From the NCBI RefSeq assembly GCF_000246855.1, contig NC_016609.1, positions 7,948,744-8,012,743 on the forward strand: DNA of 64,000 nucleotides, written 5' to 3'. Positions 9,356 to 17,902 of this stretch are shown in pieces (position 1 is the stretch's first letter; the number at the start of each line of letters is the position of its first letter). The notes beneath the pieces are model-generated. The model was not told the origin of the DNA. It worked only from the letters and a program-made list of their open reading frames with translations, and searched no databases. This stretch comes from Niastella koreensis GR20-10 (GTDB lineage Bacteria > Bacteroidota > Bacteroidia > Chitinophagales > Chitinophagaceae). The position numbers and the translations under genes were made by a program.

Positions 9356-10480
9356 CTAATAATCAATAACCTGTTCTTCAATGATCGAAGGCAGCGGCCG
9401 CCATTCGTATTGCTGGTTGCGCAGCTGCGGTTCAAACCCGGCATCTTTGATGGCCTGTTGAATGCTTTTGTAAGTAAAGCGGTGTGGTGCACCGGCAGCA
9501 CTTACCACATTTTCTTCCAGCATAATGCTGCCAAAATCATTTGCCCCGGAGTGCAGGCAGATCTGGGCAGTTTGTTTACCCACGGTGAGCCAGGAAGCCT
9601 GAATGTTCTTCACATTGGGCAGCATAATACGGCTAATGGCGATCATGCGAATATATTCATCGGGCGTGGTGAGGTTATGCACCCCGCGGATCTTTGTCAA
9701 TAAGGTATCCACATCCTGGAAGGTCCAGGGGATGAAGGCCAGGAAACCCTTGGCTTCGGCCGGTTTTCTGGATTGTACTTCCCTGATCTTCACCAGGTGT
9801 TCAAAACGTTCCCGAACGGTTTCCACGTGACCGAACATCATGGTGCCGGAGGTGGTAATGTTCAGTTTATGCGCTTCGTGCATAATATCCAGCCATTCCT
9901 GTGAGCCGCATTTGCCTTTTGAAATAAGGCGGCGAACGCGGTCAACCAGTATTTCGGCGCCGGCGCCGGGGAGGCTGTCCATACCCGCTTCTTTCAGGGC
10001 GGTCAGCACTTCCTTATGGGTAGATTTTTCGAGTTTGGTGATGTGTGCAATTTCAGGGGGCCCCAGGGTGTGCAGTTTAATGGTGGGGTACAGTTGTTTT
10101 AATTGTTTGAAAAGATCAACGTAAAACTGTAAACCCAGCTCGGGATGGTGGCCACCCTGCAGCAGTAATTGATCGCCACCCCAGCGGATGGTTTCATCAA
10201 TTTTCTTTTTATAGGTAGCGATATCGGTTATGTAAGCATCGGCATGGCCGGGGATGCGGAAGAAGTTACAAAACTTACAATTGGCGATACATACATTGGT
10301 GGTGTTAACGTTTCGGTCTATTTGCCAGGTAACTTTCCCATGTGGTACCTGCTTTTTACGCAACTCATTGGCTACAAACATCAGTTCTGTCAATGGGGCT
10401 TGTTCAAACAGGGCCATTCCTTCCTCAATGGTCAGAAAGTCAAAATTCAGCGCTTTCGCATACAGCTCATCCAGGTGCAT
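9356..10480 (-). CDS. mqnC: Cyclic dehypoxanthinyl futalosine synthase (menaquinone biosynthesis)
   Basis: Radical-SAM enzyme of 374 residues in the futalosine pathway; it converts dehypoxanthine futalosine to its cyclic form, an early step in menaquinone synthesis. The iron-sulfur/SAM motif is CIANCKFC (CX3CX2C). Family-typical segments LLQGGHHPE, GAGAEILVDRVR and SGTMMFGHVE separate it from the related MqnE. Length matches the family. The start ATG at 10480 sits about 13 bases after the transcription start predicted from the -7 box at 10506-10499. No other mqn gene lies nearby, so the pathway is scattered. The quinone made is the likely substrate of the Alternative Complex III encoded 24 kb away. 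Confidence 0.93.
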   Translation of the reverse strand: MHLDELYAKALNFDFLTIEEGMALFEQAPLTELMFVANELRKKQVPHGKVTWQIDRNVNTTNVCIANCKFCNFFRIPGHADAYITDIATYKKKIDETIRWGGDQLLLQGGHHPELGLQFYVDLFKQLKQLYPTIKLHTLGPPEIAHITKLEKSTHKEVLTALKEAGMDSLPGAGAEILVDRVRRLISKGKCGSQEWLDIMHEAHKLNITTSGTMMFGHVETVRERFEHLVKIREVQSRKPAEAKGFLAFIPWTFQDVDTLLTKIRGVHNLTTPDEYIRMIAISRIMLPNVKNIQASWLTVGKQTAQICLHSGANDFGSIMLEENVVSAAGAPHRFTYKSIQQAIKDAGFEPQLRNQQYEWRPLPSIIEEQVIDY

Positions 10481-10498
10481 AAAAATTTATTGTAGCAA

Positions 10499-10506
10499 CA
10501 AAAGTA
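10499..10506 (-). promoter_or_regulatory. -7 promoter box for mqnC
   Basis: TACTTTTG on the minus strand fits TAnnTTTG and lies 19 bases before the mqnC start codon. The -33 element is not obvious. Confidence 0.5.
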
Positions 10507-10696
10507 CTAAACGAACGGTTCAGAATGAATCGTATAAATGGAAATCCGAAGGTTATTGGTACTTCTTTAGCTGCATTTGAGCCGGTGCACCGCGTTGTTT
10601 AGTTGTTTTTATACCAATGGTTTAGCATTATCAGATAAATATTTTATCTTACTATCTAACTAATTTCCAGAGCCAGCTACTTATAAACCTGCTCCC

Positions 10697-11896
10697 ATGC
10701 GATTGCTGACCATACCCATTCTACTGCTTTGTTTCGCTGTAACGATGGTACAGGCGCAGGAGGAATTTGTTCCGCCGCCTGCCAAAAAGATAGCGCAATT
10801 CCCTTTCAGGTTACTTACCGGTGGAATTATACTGATAAAAGCGCGCCTGAGTAACTTTCCCGATACCCTCAATTTTGTACTGGATACCGGCAGCGGCGGC
10901 ATATCGCTCGATTCTACCACGGCAGATTATTTGAAAATAACAACCCAATTAAGCGACCGCACCATCCGTGGTATTGCGGGGGTACGGCGGGTATTTTTCT
11001 CCTATGGCCAAACCCTGCACCTGCCAAACCTGGCGGTTGAGAACCTGGATTTTCATATTAACGATTATGATGTTTTGACCAGCGCCTATGGGGAAAAGAT
11101 AGACGGCATTATTGGATTGAGCTTTTTGTCGCGCTATATTTTAAAGATCGATTACGACAGCCTGGCCATTTCTGTTTATACAAAGGGCACCTTTAAGTAT
11201 CCCCGGGGTGGTTTTTTGCTGAAACCTTTCATTCAGACCATTCCCATTTTAAATGCCAATATCAAGGACAACCGGCCGCTGGCTTCCCGCTTTTATTTTG
11301 ATACCGGCGCCGGCATGTGCCTGCTGCTTTCGGCCGACTTTGTGAGCGATAGTAATTTTGTAAAACCCAAACGCAAATGGTATGCTACACAGGCAGAGGG
11401 TTTGGGCGGTAAAGCTCCTATGAAACAAGGAGTTATAAAACAATTGCAGTTGGGGCCATTCCGGTTTAAAAATGTGCCTACCTATATTTTCGACGATGAA
11501 TTTAATGTTACCCAATACCCCGCCCTTGCGGGGCTCGTAGGCAATGACTTGCTGCGCCGTTTTAACCTCATTCTCAATTATGAGCGCAAAGACATTTATA
11601 TGATCCCCAATTCGCATTACAGGGAACAGTTCGATTATTCCTATACCGGACTGGGGATGTACGTGGTGGATGGCGAAATTCAGGTTGTGGATATTATGCC
11701 CGAATCGCCCGCCGAACAGGCCGGGTTTAAACCGGGCGACATCATTATGGGCGTAGCGAATAACTTCAGTAATAATATTCAAACCTATAAGAACCTGATG
11801 CAAACCCCGGGCGAAAGGCTCAGGATCCTGGTGTTGCGAAAAGACGGTCCTTACCAGCTAACCCTGAAGGTGAAGAACATTCTGACGGGGCGTTAA
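10697..11896 (+). CDS. Secreted retropepsin-like aspartyl protease with PDZ domain
   Basis: Predicted exported protein of 399 residues with signal peptide (cleavage after VQA, about residue 20). Two aspartyl-protease halves are fused in one chain: catalytic motifs DTGSGG at about residue 63 and DTGAGM at about 202, each in a beta-rich repeat with the GIIGLSFL / GLVGNDLL hydrophobic motif that closes such lobes. A PDZ domain follows at about 315-395, containing SPAEQAGFKPGDII. This layout is common in Bacteroidota clan AA proteases of unknown substrate. The gene stands alone: mqnC is divergent and the M16 pair begins 176 bases downstream after a repeat element. Confidence 0.9.
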   Translation: MRLLTIPILLLCFAVTMVQAQEEFVPPPAKKIAQFPFRLLTGGIILIKARLSNFPDTLNFVLDTGSGGISLDSTTADYLKITTQLSDRTIRGIAGVRRVFFSYGQTLHLPNLAVENLDFHINDYDVLTSAYGEKIDGIIGLSFLSRYILKIDYDSLAISVYTKGTFKYPRGGFLLKPFIQTIPILNANIKDNRPLASRFYFDTGAGMCLLLSADFVSDSNFVKPKRKWYATQAEGLGGKAPMKQGVIKQLQLGPFRFKNVPTYIFDDEFNVTQYPALAGLVGNDLLRRFNLILNYERKDIYMIPNSHYREQFDYSYTGLGMYVVDGEIQVVDIMPESPAEQAGFKPGDIIMGVANNFSNNIQTYKNLMQTPGERLRILVLRKDGPYQLTLKVKNILTGR

Positions 11897-11952
11897 CCGT
11901 CTTTTATCAATCACTTTCAACCAAATACCTCAACTTGTCGTTAATTTGTAGC

Positions 11953-12044
11953 GTCCTTCGACTCCGCTCAGGATTGTAGAGTGACCTGTCAGGTCCGCGT
12001 TTTTAAGCTGAATAAGTAGGTGGACAAGGCGAACCTGACAGGTC
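11953..12044. repeat. Intergenic inverted repeat with GACCTGTCAGGT arms
   Basis: Arms at 11983-11999 and 12028-12044 match as inverted repeats at about 15 of 17 positions. The spacer contains GCTGAATAAG. Immediately upstream, 11953-11972 reads CCTTCGACTCCGCTCAGGAT, a short word I associate with dispersed intergenic repeats in this phylum. A related element with GACCTGCCAGGT arms and GCTGAAT in its loop is at 26523-26584. Confidence 0.7.
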
Positions 12045-12072
12045 TTAAGAACATTAAAAGCAATAACGGCAT

Positions 12073-13311
12073 ATGATACAATTTGAAAAATTTACGCTAT
12101 CGAATGGCTTACGGGTTATAGTACATGAAGATCATTCCACCCCCATGGCAGTATTAAATGTGATGTACGATGTGGGCGCCAGGGACGAGGATGCCAATAA
12201 AACCGGTTTTGCTCACCTGTTCGAGCACCTGATGTTTGGCGGTTCCAAAAACATAGAAGATTTTGAAACCCCACTCCAAATGGCCGGGGGCGAAAACAAT
12301 GCCTACACCAGTAATGATGTAACCAATTATTATATCACATTACCGGCCGAAAACCTGGAAACAGCCTTCTGGCTCGAAAGCGACCGCATGCTTTCGCTGG
12401 CATTCAGCGAAAAAAGCCTGGAAGTACAACGCAAGGTGGTTATTGAGGAATTTAAAGAACACTACATTAATAAACCTTACGGCGATGTATGGTTCAAGCT
12501 GCGCGAAATGGCTTATAAAAAACACCCTTACCGCTGGATGACCATCGGCAAGGAACTATCGCATATTGAAAATGCCAGCCTGCAGGATGTAAAAGACTTC
12601 TTCTTTAAACATTATCGTCCCCAAAACGCCATACTGGTAGTGGCTGGAAATGTGAAAGTGGAACAGGTCCGTCAGCTGGCGGAGAAATGGTTTGGTAATA
12701 TTCCTTCCGGTGAAAAATATGATCGCCAGATCCCGGATGAGCCTGTGCAAACAGAGCCCCGCTCCATGGAAGTAAAAGCCAAAGTACCCCTGGATGCCAT
12801 CTACAAAGTGTGGCATATGGATAACCGCCTGGCACATGGGTATTATGTGGCCGATCTTATTACCGAAGTGTTGGGAGGTGGCGGTTCATCCCGCTTGTAC
12901 CAGCAACTGGTAAAGGAGAAAAAGTTATTCAGCCAGATAGAATGCTATCATTTTGGAACTATTGATAAAGGCTTGCTGGCCATTGAAGGAAAACTGGTGA
13001 AAGGCGTAAAAATGGAAGATGCCGAAGCCGCCATCAACGAAGAGATTGAAAAACTGAAACAGGGCGGCATCAGCGAAAAAGAGCTCACCAAAATAAAGAA
13101 CAAAACCGAAGCCACCCTGGCATTTGAAGACATGAGTGTGCTTACCCGGGCCAATAACCTTGCCTTTTATGAATTGCTGGGCGACGTAAACCTGTTCAAC
13201 CACGACCGGGATAAATACTTCTCGGTTACCGGCGATGACATTCTGAAATACAGCAAGCAAATATTCAATCCCAATAATTGCAGTACGCTGAAATACTACA
13301 GTGAGAATTAA
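12073..13311 (+). CDS. M16 family zinc peptidase, catalytic subunit
   Basis: 412-residue insulinase/pitrilysin-type peptidase. The inverted zinc motif HLFEH gives His48, Glu51 and His52, and the downstream Glu ligand lies in VVIEEFKEHY (about 124). There is no signal peptide, so it appears cytoplasmic or periplasmic by another route. The C-terminal half lacks the usual Arg/Tyr substrate-binding pair (GSSRLYQQLVKEKKLFS in its place); the partner gene 27 bases downstream carries that motif. The two therefore look like a heterodimeric M16B enzyme, one subunit with the metal site and one with the substrate-binding pair. Confidence 0.92.
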   Translation: MIQFEKFTLSNGLRVIVHEDHSTPMAVLNVMYDVGARDEDANKTGFAHLFEHLMFGGSKNIEDFETPLQMAGGENNAYTSNDVTNYYITLPAENLETAFWLESDRMLSLAFSEKSLEVQRKVVIEEFKEHYINKPYGDVWFKLREMAYKKHPYRWMTIGKELSHIENASLQDVKDFFFKHYRPQNAILVVAGNVKVEQVRQLAEKWFGNIPSGEKYDRQIPDEPVQTEPRSMEVKAKVPLDAIYKVWHMDNRLAHGYYVADLITEVLGGGGSSRLYQQLVKEKKLFSQIECYHFGTIDKGLLAIEGKLVKGVKMEDAEAAINEEIEKLKQGGISEKELTKIKNKTEATLAFEDMSVLTRANNLAFYELLGDVNLFNHDRDKYFSVTGDDILKYSKQIFNPNNCSTLKYYSEN

Positions 13312-13338
13312 AGAATAAAAGACGACTAAAAAGAAGAT

Positions 13339-14625
13339 ATGCTAAACAGAACAGTTGCTCCTAAAATAATAGATCCGGTTCAATTTGACATAAAATTGCC
13401 GGCCACCAAAAAATATAAGCTCGCCAACGGTATTGAAATATATGCGCTTGATATGGGTAGTGAAGATACCCTGATGGTGAACTGGGTTTTTTCGGCCGGT
13501 AACTGGTTTGAGAATAAAAAGGCCGTTGCCGCTGCTGCAAATTTCTTATTGAAGAATGGCACCAACAAGCGCAACGCGTTTGAAATAAATGAGCATTTTG
13601 AATATTACGGTTCTTACCTCAACCGTTCCTGTTACAACGAAACAGCAGAGATAACCCTGCACACGTTGAGCAAGCACATTAACGAGCTGTTGCCCGTGGT
13701 GGCAGAACTGGTGCAGGAATCGGTTTTTCCCCAGGAAGAGCTGGACATTTATGTGCAAAACTCGCAACAGCGCCTGAAGGTAAATCTGCAAAAAGGGGAA
13801 TTTGTAGCCGGCCGGTTGATCGACGCCTACCTGTTTGGCGAAAAACACCCGTATGGTACTTATAATGAACTGGCAGATTACGCAGCACTGCAACGGGATG
13901 ATATAGTTAAATTTTACAACGAATATTACAAACAGGGTCGCTGTGTGATATTTGTGGCCGGGAAGTTACCGGTAGATATTATCGACACGCTGGAAAAGTA
14001 TTTTGGCCAGCTGCCATTAAAGCCGCGCATGGGTGGTGCAGAAGTTATTCAGCATCCGGTACAGCCGGCCACGCAGAAGAAGTATGAAATCCTGAACGAT
14101 CCCAATGGCGTACAATCGGCCATTCGTATAGCCCGGCCATTCCCTAACCGGCATCACCCCGATTTTCAGAAGGTGATGGTGCTGAACAATGTGTTGGGTG
14201 GCTTTTTCGGTTCCCGATTAATGGGTAACATCCGGGAAGAAAAAGGGTATACCTACGGCATTTATAGTTACCTGTTGAATTTTACCAGCACCAGCGGCTG
14301 GATGGTGAGCACCGAAGCCGGGCGTGATGTAACGGCAGAGACTGTAAAGGAAATATATAACGAAATGGAGCAGTTGCGTGACGAACCAATAGATGAGGAG
14401 GAGCTGAGTATGACGCGCAATTCCATGATCGGCAGCATCCTGGGCGACCTGGATGGGCCGTTCCATGTTATTGGCCGCTGGAAGAGCATGATCCTGAACA
14501 ATGTAGACGAACATTATTTTGATCGCAGCGTGCAGATCATTAAGACCATTTCGGCCGAGGAGCTGCAGGAGCTGGCGAAGAAGTACCTGGTGCCGGAGGA
14601 GTTTTATGAATTAGTAGTGATTTAA
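13339..14625 (+). CDS. M16 family peptidase partner subunit lacking the zinc site
   Basis: 428-residue M16-fold protein in an operon with the preceding gene (27-base gap). At the place of the zinc motif the sequence reads AAANFLLKNGT, with no His or Glu ligands, so it cannot be a metallopeptidase alone. It keeps the C-terminal substrate-binding signature GSRLMGNIREEKGYTYGI with the Arg and Tyr that contact substrate. This is the complement of what the first subunit lacks. A terminator follows at 14732-14770. Confidence 0.9.
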   Translation: MLNRTVAPKIIDPVQFDIKLPATKKYKLANGIEIYALDMGSEDTLMVNWVFSAGNWFENKKAVAAAANFLLKNGTNKRNAFEINEHFEYYGSYLNRSCYNETAEITLHTLSKHINELLPVVAELVQESVFPQEELDIYVQNSQQRLKVNLQKGEFVAGRLIDAYLFGEKHPYGTYNELADYAALQRDDIVKFYNEYYKQGRCVIFVAGKLPVDIIDTLEKYFGQLPLKPRMGGAEVIQHPVQPATQKKYEILNDPNGVQSAIRIARPFPNRHHPDFQKVMVLNNVLGGFFGSRLMGNIREEKGYTYGIYSYLLNFTSTSGWMVSTEAGRDVTAETVKEIYNEMEQLRDEPIDEEELSMTRNSMIGSILGDLDGPFHVIGRWKSMILNNVDEHYFDRSVQIIKTISAEELQELAKKYLVPEEFYELVVI

Positions 14626-14626
14626 A

Positions 14627-14654
14627 AGGCAGAAGGCAGAAGGCAGAAGGCAGA
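14627..14654 (+). repeat. Four tandem AGGCAGA heptamers
   Basis: Four perfect copies of AGGCAGA begin two bases after the stop of the M16 partner gene. TCTGCCG words at 14712-14720 are partly complementary. Related TCTGCCTTCTGCCG words occur upstream of the dehydrogenase gene near 51045. Confidence 0.85.
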
Positions 14655-14731
14655 GAAAATGCCCGCGATACAAGGTCGTGATAAATTTCAAAAAACGCGA
14701 GCCATGTTTGCCGTCTGCCGTTTTACGATAT

Positions 14732-14770
14732 AACAGGCCCGTCCCCATAAAACGACGGGCTTGTTACTTT
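14732..14770 (+). terminator. Intrinsic terminator after the M16 operon
   Basis: A 12-bp stem (14732-14743, AACAGGCCCGTC, with 14754-14765) including one G-U pair is followed by ACTTTTTT. It separates the M16 operon from the holin-like gene. Confidence 0.8.
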
Positions 14771-14810
14771 TTTATAGTTTCACCGACTTATACACTAAAC
14801 CACTATAGTT

Positions 14811-15158
14811 ATGAACTTTATCATGCGTATCATTGTCACCTCCATTGTAGCCTTCGGCCTATCCTACATTTTAAGCGGGGTTCATATAGATACGTTTACA
14901 ACCGCCATTGTGCTGGCCATAGTACTGGCCATCCTGAATGCCATTGTAAAGCCCATCCTGATCTTCATCACCTTTCCCATTACCATTGTAACATTAGGGC
15001 TTTTCTTATTTGTGATAAACGCCCTCATTATTATCCTGGCCGACAAGTTCATAAAAGGCTTTGCGGTAGACGGGTTCTGGTGGGCGCTGTTGTTTAGTTT
15101 GTTGCTGTCAATTGTTACTTCGGTATTATATAAAGAAAAAAGAAACGAAAAAGAATAG
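14811..15158 (+). CDS. Phage-holin-family small membrane protein (YvlD-like)
   Basis: 115-residue protein with about four transmembrane helices (roughly 5-24, 28-50, 55-77, 87-107) and a charged tail (KEKRNEKE). It matches the family called phage holin 4-TM / YvlD, widespread in bacterial chromosomes and not evidence of a prophage here. Conserved features are NAIVKPILIFITFPITIVT and the Pro in the middle helices. Start could be Met1 or Met5. Function unknown; in other bacteria relatives take part in envelope stress responses. The gene has its own small transcription unit between a terminator and the E1 gene. Confidence 0.85.
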   Translation: MNFIMRIIVTSIVAFGLSYILSGVHIDTFTTAIVLAIVLAILNAIVKPILIFITFPITIVTLGLFLFVINALIIILADKFIKGFAVDGFWWALLFSLLLSIVTSVLYKEKRNEKE

Positions 15159-15219
15159 CCGCCACTACCCACGGATATTTGATTTGCCCTAACTTCATAG
15201 TACACTATTTTTTTATTGT

Positions 15220-17223
15220 ATGCACTTCGATAGTAAAGATTTAACCTATGACCAACTGGTTCATTTGTATAAGAGCCTGTTATTGCCCCGGCTGATCGAA
15301 GAAAAGATGCTGGTGTTGTTGCGGCAGGGAAAAATCTCGAAATGGTTTAGTGGAATTGGGCAGGAAGCAATTGCCGTGGGAGTTACGCAGGCGCTGGACG
15401 AAGACGAGTGGATTTTACCCCTGCACCGGAACCTGGGCGTGTTTACAAGCCGGCATATGCCGCTGCATAAATTACTGATGCAATGGCAGGGAAACCAGAG
15501 CGGGTATAGTAAAGGGCGGGAGCGCAGTTTTCACTTTGGAAATGCCCAGCACCATATTTGTGGGATGATTTCGCATTTGGGGCCGCAGTTAGGTATTGCA
15601 GATGGAATAGCCCTGGCGCATAAACTACGCAAAGAAGATAAAGTAGTGGTGGTGTTTACCGGTGAAGGCGGCACGAGTGAAGGCGATTTTCACGAAGCGG
15701 TGAATGTGGCCGCCGTGTGGGACCTGCCCGTGATCTTTGTGATAGAGAACAATGGCTATGCCCTGAGCACCCCCGTGAATGAACAATACCGTTGTGAAGC
15801 GCTGGTTGAAAAAGCCCGCGGTTATGGTATTGACGGGGTAAAGATTGATGGAAATAACATCCTCAATGTATACGACACCATCAAAGGTGTAAAGAAATAC
15901 TGCCTTGAATACCAGCGGCCCTACCTGGTTGAATGCGCAACCTTCCGCATGCGCGGCCATGAAGAGGCCAGCGGCACCAAATACGTTCCTCAATATTTGT
16001 TTGAAGTGTGGGATATAAAAGACCCCATCAGGAATTTTGAGCAGTTCCTGTTATCAAAACAGGTGCTGAAAAAAGAAGAGCTCGATGCCATTCACCAGGA
16101 CCTGAAAGACTATGTAGACGTTGAATGTAATATCGGGTTCAACGCCAAACCCATGTATGTTGATACAGGCAGGGAGTTGCGCGAGGTATATGCCGAAAAC
16201 AAGCTGGATGTAAGGGGCATGCGCTACGATGAAGAAAACCCCGAAGCTGCCGGTTCCGTTAAAGAGCAACGGTTTATTGACGCTATAAAAGAAGGACTGC
16301 ACCAAAGTATGCAGCAACATGCCGACCTTATTTTAATGGGTCAGGACATTGCCGAATACGGCGGCGTATTTAAAATAACAGAAGGTTTTGTAGAAGAGTT
16401 TGGTAAAGACCGTGTTCGCAACACCCCGTTGTGTGAAAGCGCCATTTTGGGCGCCGCACTGGGCCTGAACATACAGGGCTACCGGTCGATGATAGAAATG
16501 CAGTTTGCCGATTTTGTGACCATGGGTTTTACGCAGATCGTAAACAACCTGGCCAAGATCCATTACCGTTGGGGCCAGTCGGCCAATGTGGTTATAAGAA
16601 TGCCCTGTGGCGCCGGAGTAGGGGCGGGGCCCTTCCATTCCCAAACCAATGAAGCCTGGTTTGTGCATACCCCGGGGTTGAAGGTAGTGTATCCATCTAC
16701 CCCTGCCGATGCAAAGGGACTGCTTATCGCCGCCATCAATGATCCCAATCCCGTGTTGTTTTTTGAGCATAAAGCATTATACCGGAGTGTACATGGCAAT
16801 GTGCCCGAAGGCTATTATGAAACCGAGATTGGCAAAGCCCGGCATGCCCGTGCGGGTGAGGATTGCAGCATTATCACCTACGGACAAGGAGTAATATGGG
16901 CGGAAGAGTATGCTGCGCATCATCCTGAGGTGTCCATAGACATTCTTGACCTGCGCACCTTGTTGCCGCTCGATTATGACGCTATTAAAGCTGCTGTTCA
17001 CAGAACCGGCCGGGTGCTGGTGCTGCATGAGGATACGATGACCGGAGGCATTGGCGGAGAAATAGCCGCCTGGGTGGGGGAACATTGTTTTGAGCTGTTG
17101 GATGCGCCGGTTTTGCGCTGTGCCTCCCTCGATACGCCGGTACCATTCAATACCGAGCTGGAAAATAATTTCCTGGCAAAAGCCCGGTTGCACGAAACAG
17201 TGGTCAAGTTATTAAAATATTAA
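15220..17223 (+). CDS. 2-oxoacid dehydrogenase E1, fused alpha and beta subunits
   Basis: 667-residue thiamine diphosphate enzyme, the decarboxylating E1 part of a branched-chain 2-oxoacid or pyruvate dehydrogenase complex. The alpha half (about 1-320) has the ThDP motif starting GEGGTSEGDF at residue 148 and ending in NN at 177-178. The beta half starts at about 345 (RFIDAIKEGL) and has GQDIAEYGGVF, the transketolase pyrimidine-binding fold and a C-terminal transketolase domain (VLVLHEDTMTGGIGGE). Alpha-beta fusions of this kind are common in Bacteroidota and usually annotated as 2-oxoisovalerate dehydrogenase. No E2 or E3 gene is adjacent, so substrate choice is not settled. Confidence 0.92.
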   Translation: MHFDSKDLTYDQLVHLYKSLLLPRLIEEKMLVLLRQGKISKWFSGIGQEAIAVGVTQALDEDEWILPLHRNLGVFTSRHMPLHKLLMQWQGNQSGYSKGRERSFHFGNAQHHICGMISHLGPQLGIADGIALAHKLRKEDKVVVVFTGEGGTSEGDFHEAVNVAAVWDLPVIFVIENNGYALSTPVNEQYRCEALVEKARGYGIDGVKIDGNNILNVYDTIKGVKKYCLEYQRPYLVECATFRMRGHEEASGTKYVPQYLFEVWDIKDPIRNFEQFLLSKQVLKKEELDAIHQDLKDYVDVECNIGFNAKPMYVDTGRELREVYAENKLDVRGMRYDEENPEAAGSVKEQRFIDAIKEGLHQSMQQHADLILMGQDIAEYGGVFKITEGFVEEFGKDRVRNTPLCESAILGAALGLNIQGYRSMIEMQFADFVTMGFTQIVNNLAKIHYRWGQSANVVIRMPCGAGVGAGPFHSQTNEAWFVHTPGLKVVYPSTPADAKGLLIAAINDPNPVLFFEHKALYRSVHGNVPEGYYETEIGKARHARAGEDCSIITYGQGVIWAEEYAAHHPEVSIDILDLRTLLPLDYDAIKAAVHRTGRVLVLHEDTMTGGIGGEIAAWVGEHCFELLDAPVLRCASLDTPVPFNTELENNFLAKARLHETVVKLLKY

Positions 17224-17299
17224 TATCAGGGGGTTGTATATGGTTAATAATCAATAGTATATATGGATTTCCCCTCTTTTACTATTCAAAGGGAATATG

Positions 17300-17307
17300 T
17301 ATCTTTA
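17300..17307 (+). promoter_or_regulatory. Weak -7 box before the Uma2 gene
   Basis: TATCTTTA matches TAnnTTTG except for the last base and lies 15 bases before the GTG start at 17322. Confidence 0.3.
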
Positions 17308-17321
17308 TAAAAAGAATATCA

Positions 17322-17855
17322 GTGAATAGTACAGCCACAATATTGCCACATTATACATACGATGATTGGAAACATTGGGAAGGGAAATGGGAGTTGATCA
17401 AAGGCATTCCACATGCTATGAGCCCCTCGCCTGTTCCAAAACATCAAAGGATTGCAGGAAATATATTTACAGAATTTCGTTTGCCATTAAAAACTTATAA
17501 CAGGGGTGCCCCCTACCAGCCATTAGATTATCGAGTAAGTGATGATACCATTTTACAGCCTGACATGTTAGTTGTGTGTGGTGAAATTTCCAAACAATAT
17601 TTGGATTTCACACCAGCTCTTGTAGTTGAAGTATTGTCGCCTTCTACTGCCTTAAAAGACCGGCATACCAAATACGGAATTTACGAGAAGCAAGGAATTA
17701 AATATTATATCATTATAGCTCCAGATAAAGAAGAAGTGGAGATATATGAATTAATAGATGGGGAATACCAATTAAAGCAAAATGGTAGAAACCTTGTACA
17801 CGAATTTTCCTTTTCAGAATGCAATGCCCGCGTTGATTTTAAAGAAATCTGGTAA
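17322..17855 (+). CDS. Uma2 family (DUF820) putative endonuclease
   Basis: 177-residue PD-(D/E)XK-fold protein of the Uma2/DUF820 family. Likely active-site residues are the Asp in LQPDMLVV, the Glu in PALVVEVLSPS and the Lys of TKYGIYEKQG. The start is a GTG; no ATG gives the complete domain. Base composition is visibly more A/T-rich than the neighbours and codon use is different, which suggests acquisition by transfer. Most family members lie next to unrelated genes and their biological role is unknown, so function is limited to a nuclease-like fold. Confidence 0.85.
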   Translation: MNSTATILPHYTYDDWKHWEGKWELIKGIPHAMSPSPVPKHQRIAGNIFTEFRLPLKTYNRGAPYQPLDYRVSDDTILQPDMLVVCGEISKQYLDFTPALVVEVLSPSTALKDRHTKYGIYEKQGIKYYIIIAPDKEEVEIYELIDGEYQLKQNGRNLVHEFSFSECNARVDFKEIW

Positions 17856-17902
17856 ATCTGTATGTAGTGATCCCCTCCTGAAAACATAACCTTGGAAGTA
17901 AT

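Noticed and set aside
11249..11803. 184-codon frame antisense to the aspartyl protease gene
   Set aside because: It mirrors codon bias of a well-supported protease on the other strand and shows no domain or signal.
14678..15097. 139-codon frame overlapping the holin-like gene
   Set aside because: Cys/His/Tyr-rich composition typical of an out-of-frame translation; it also spans the terminator at 14732-14770.
14811..15158. Prophage signal from the holin-family protein
   Set aside because: No other phage gene lies nearby; this family is common in chromosomes.
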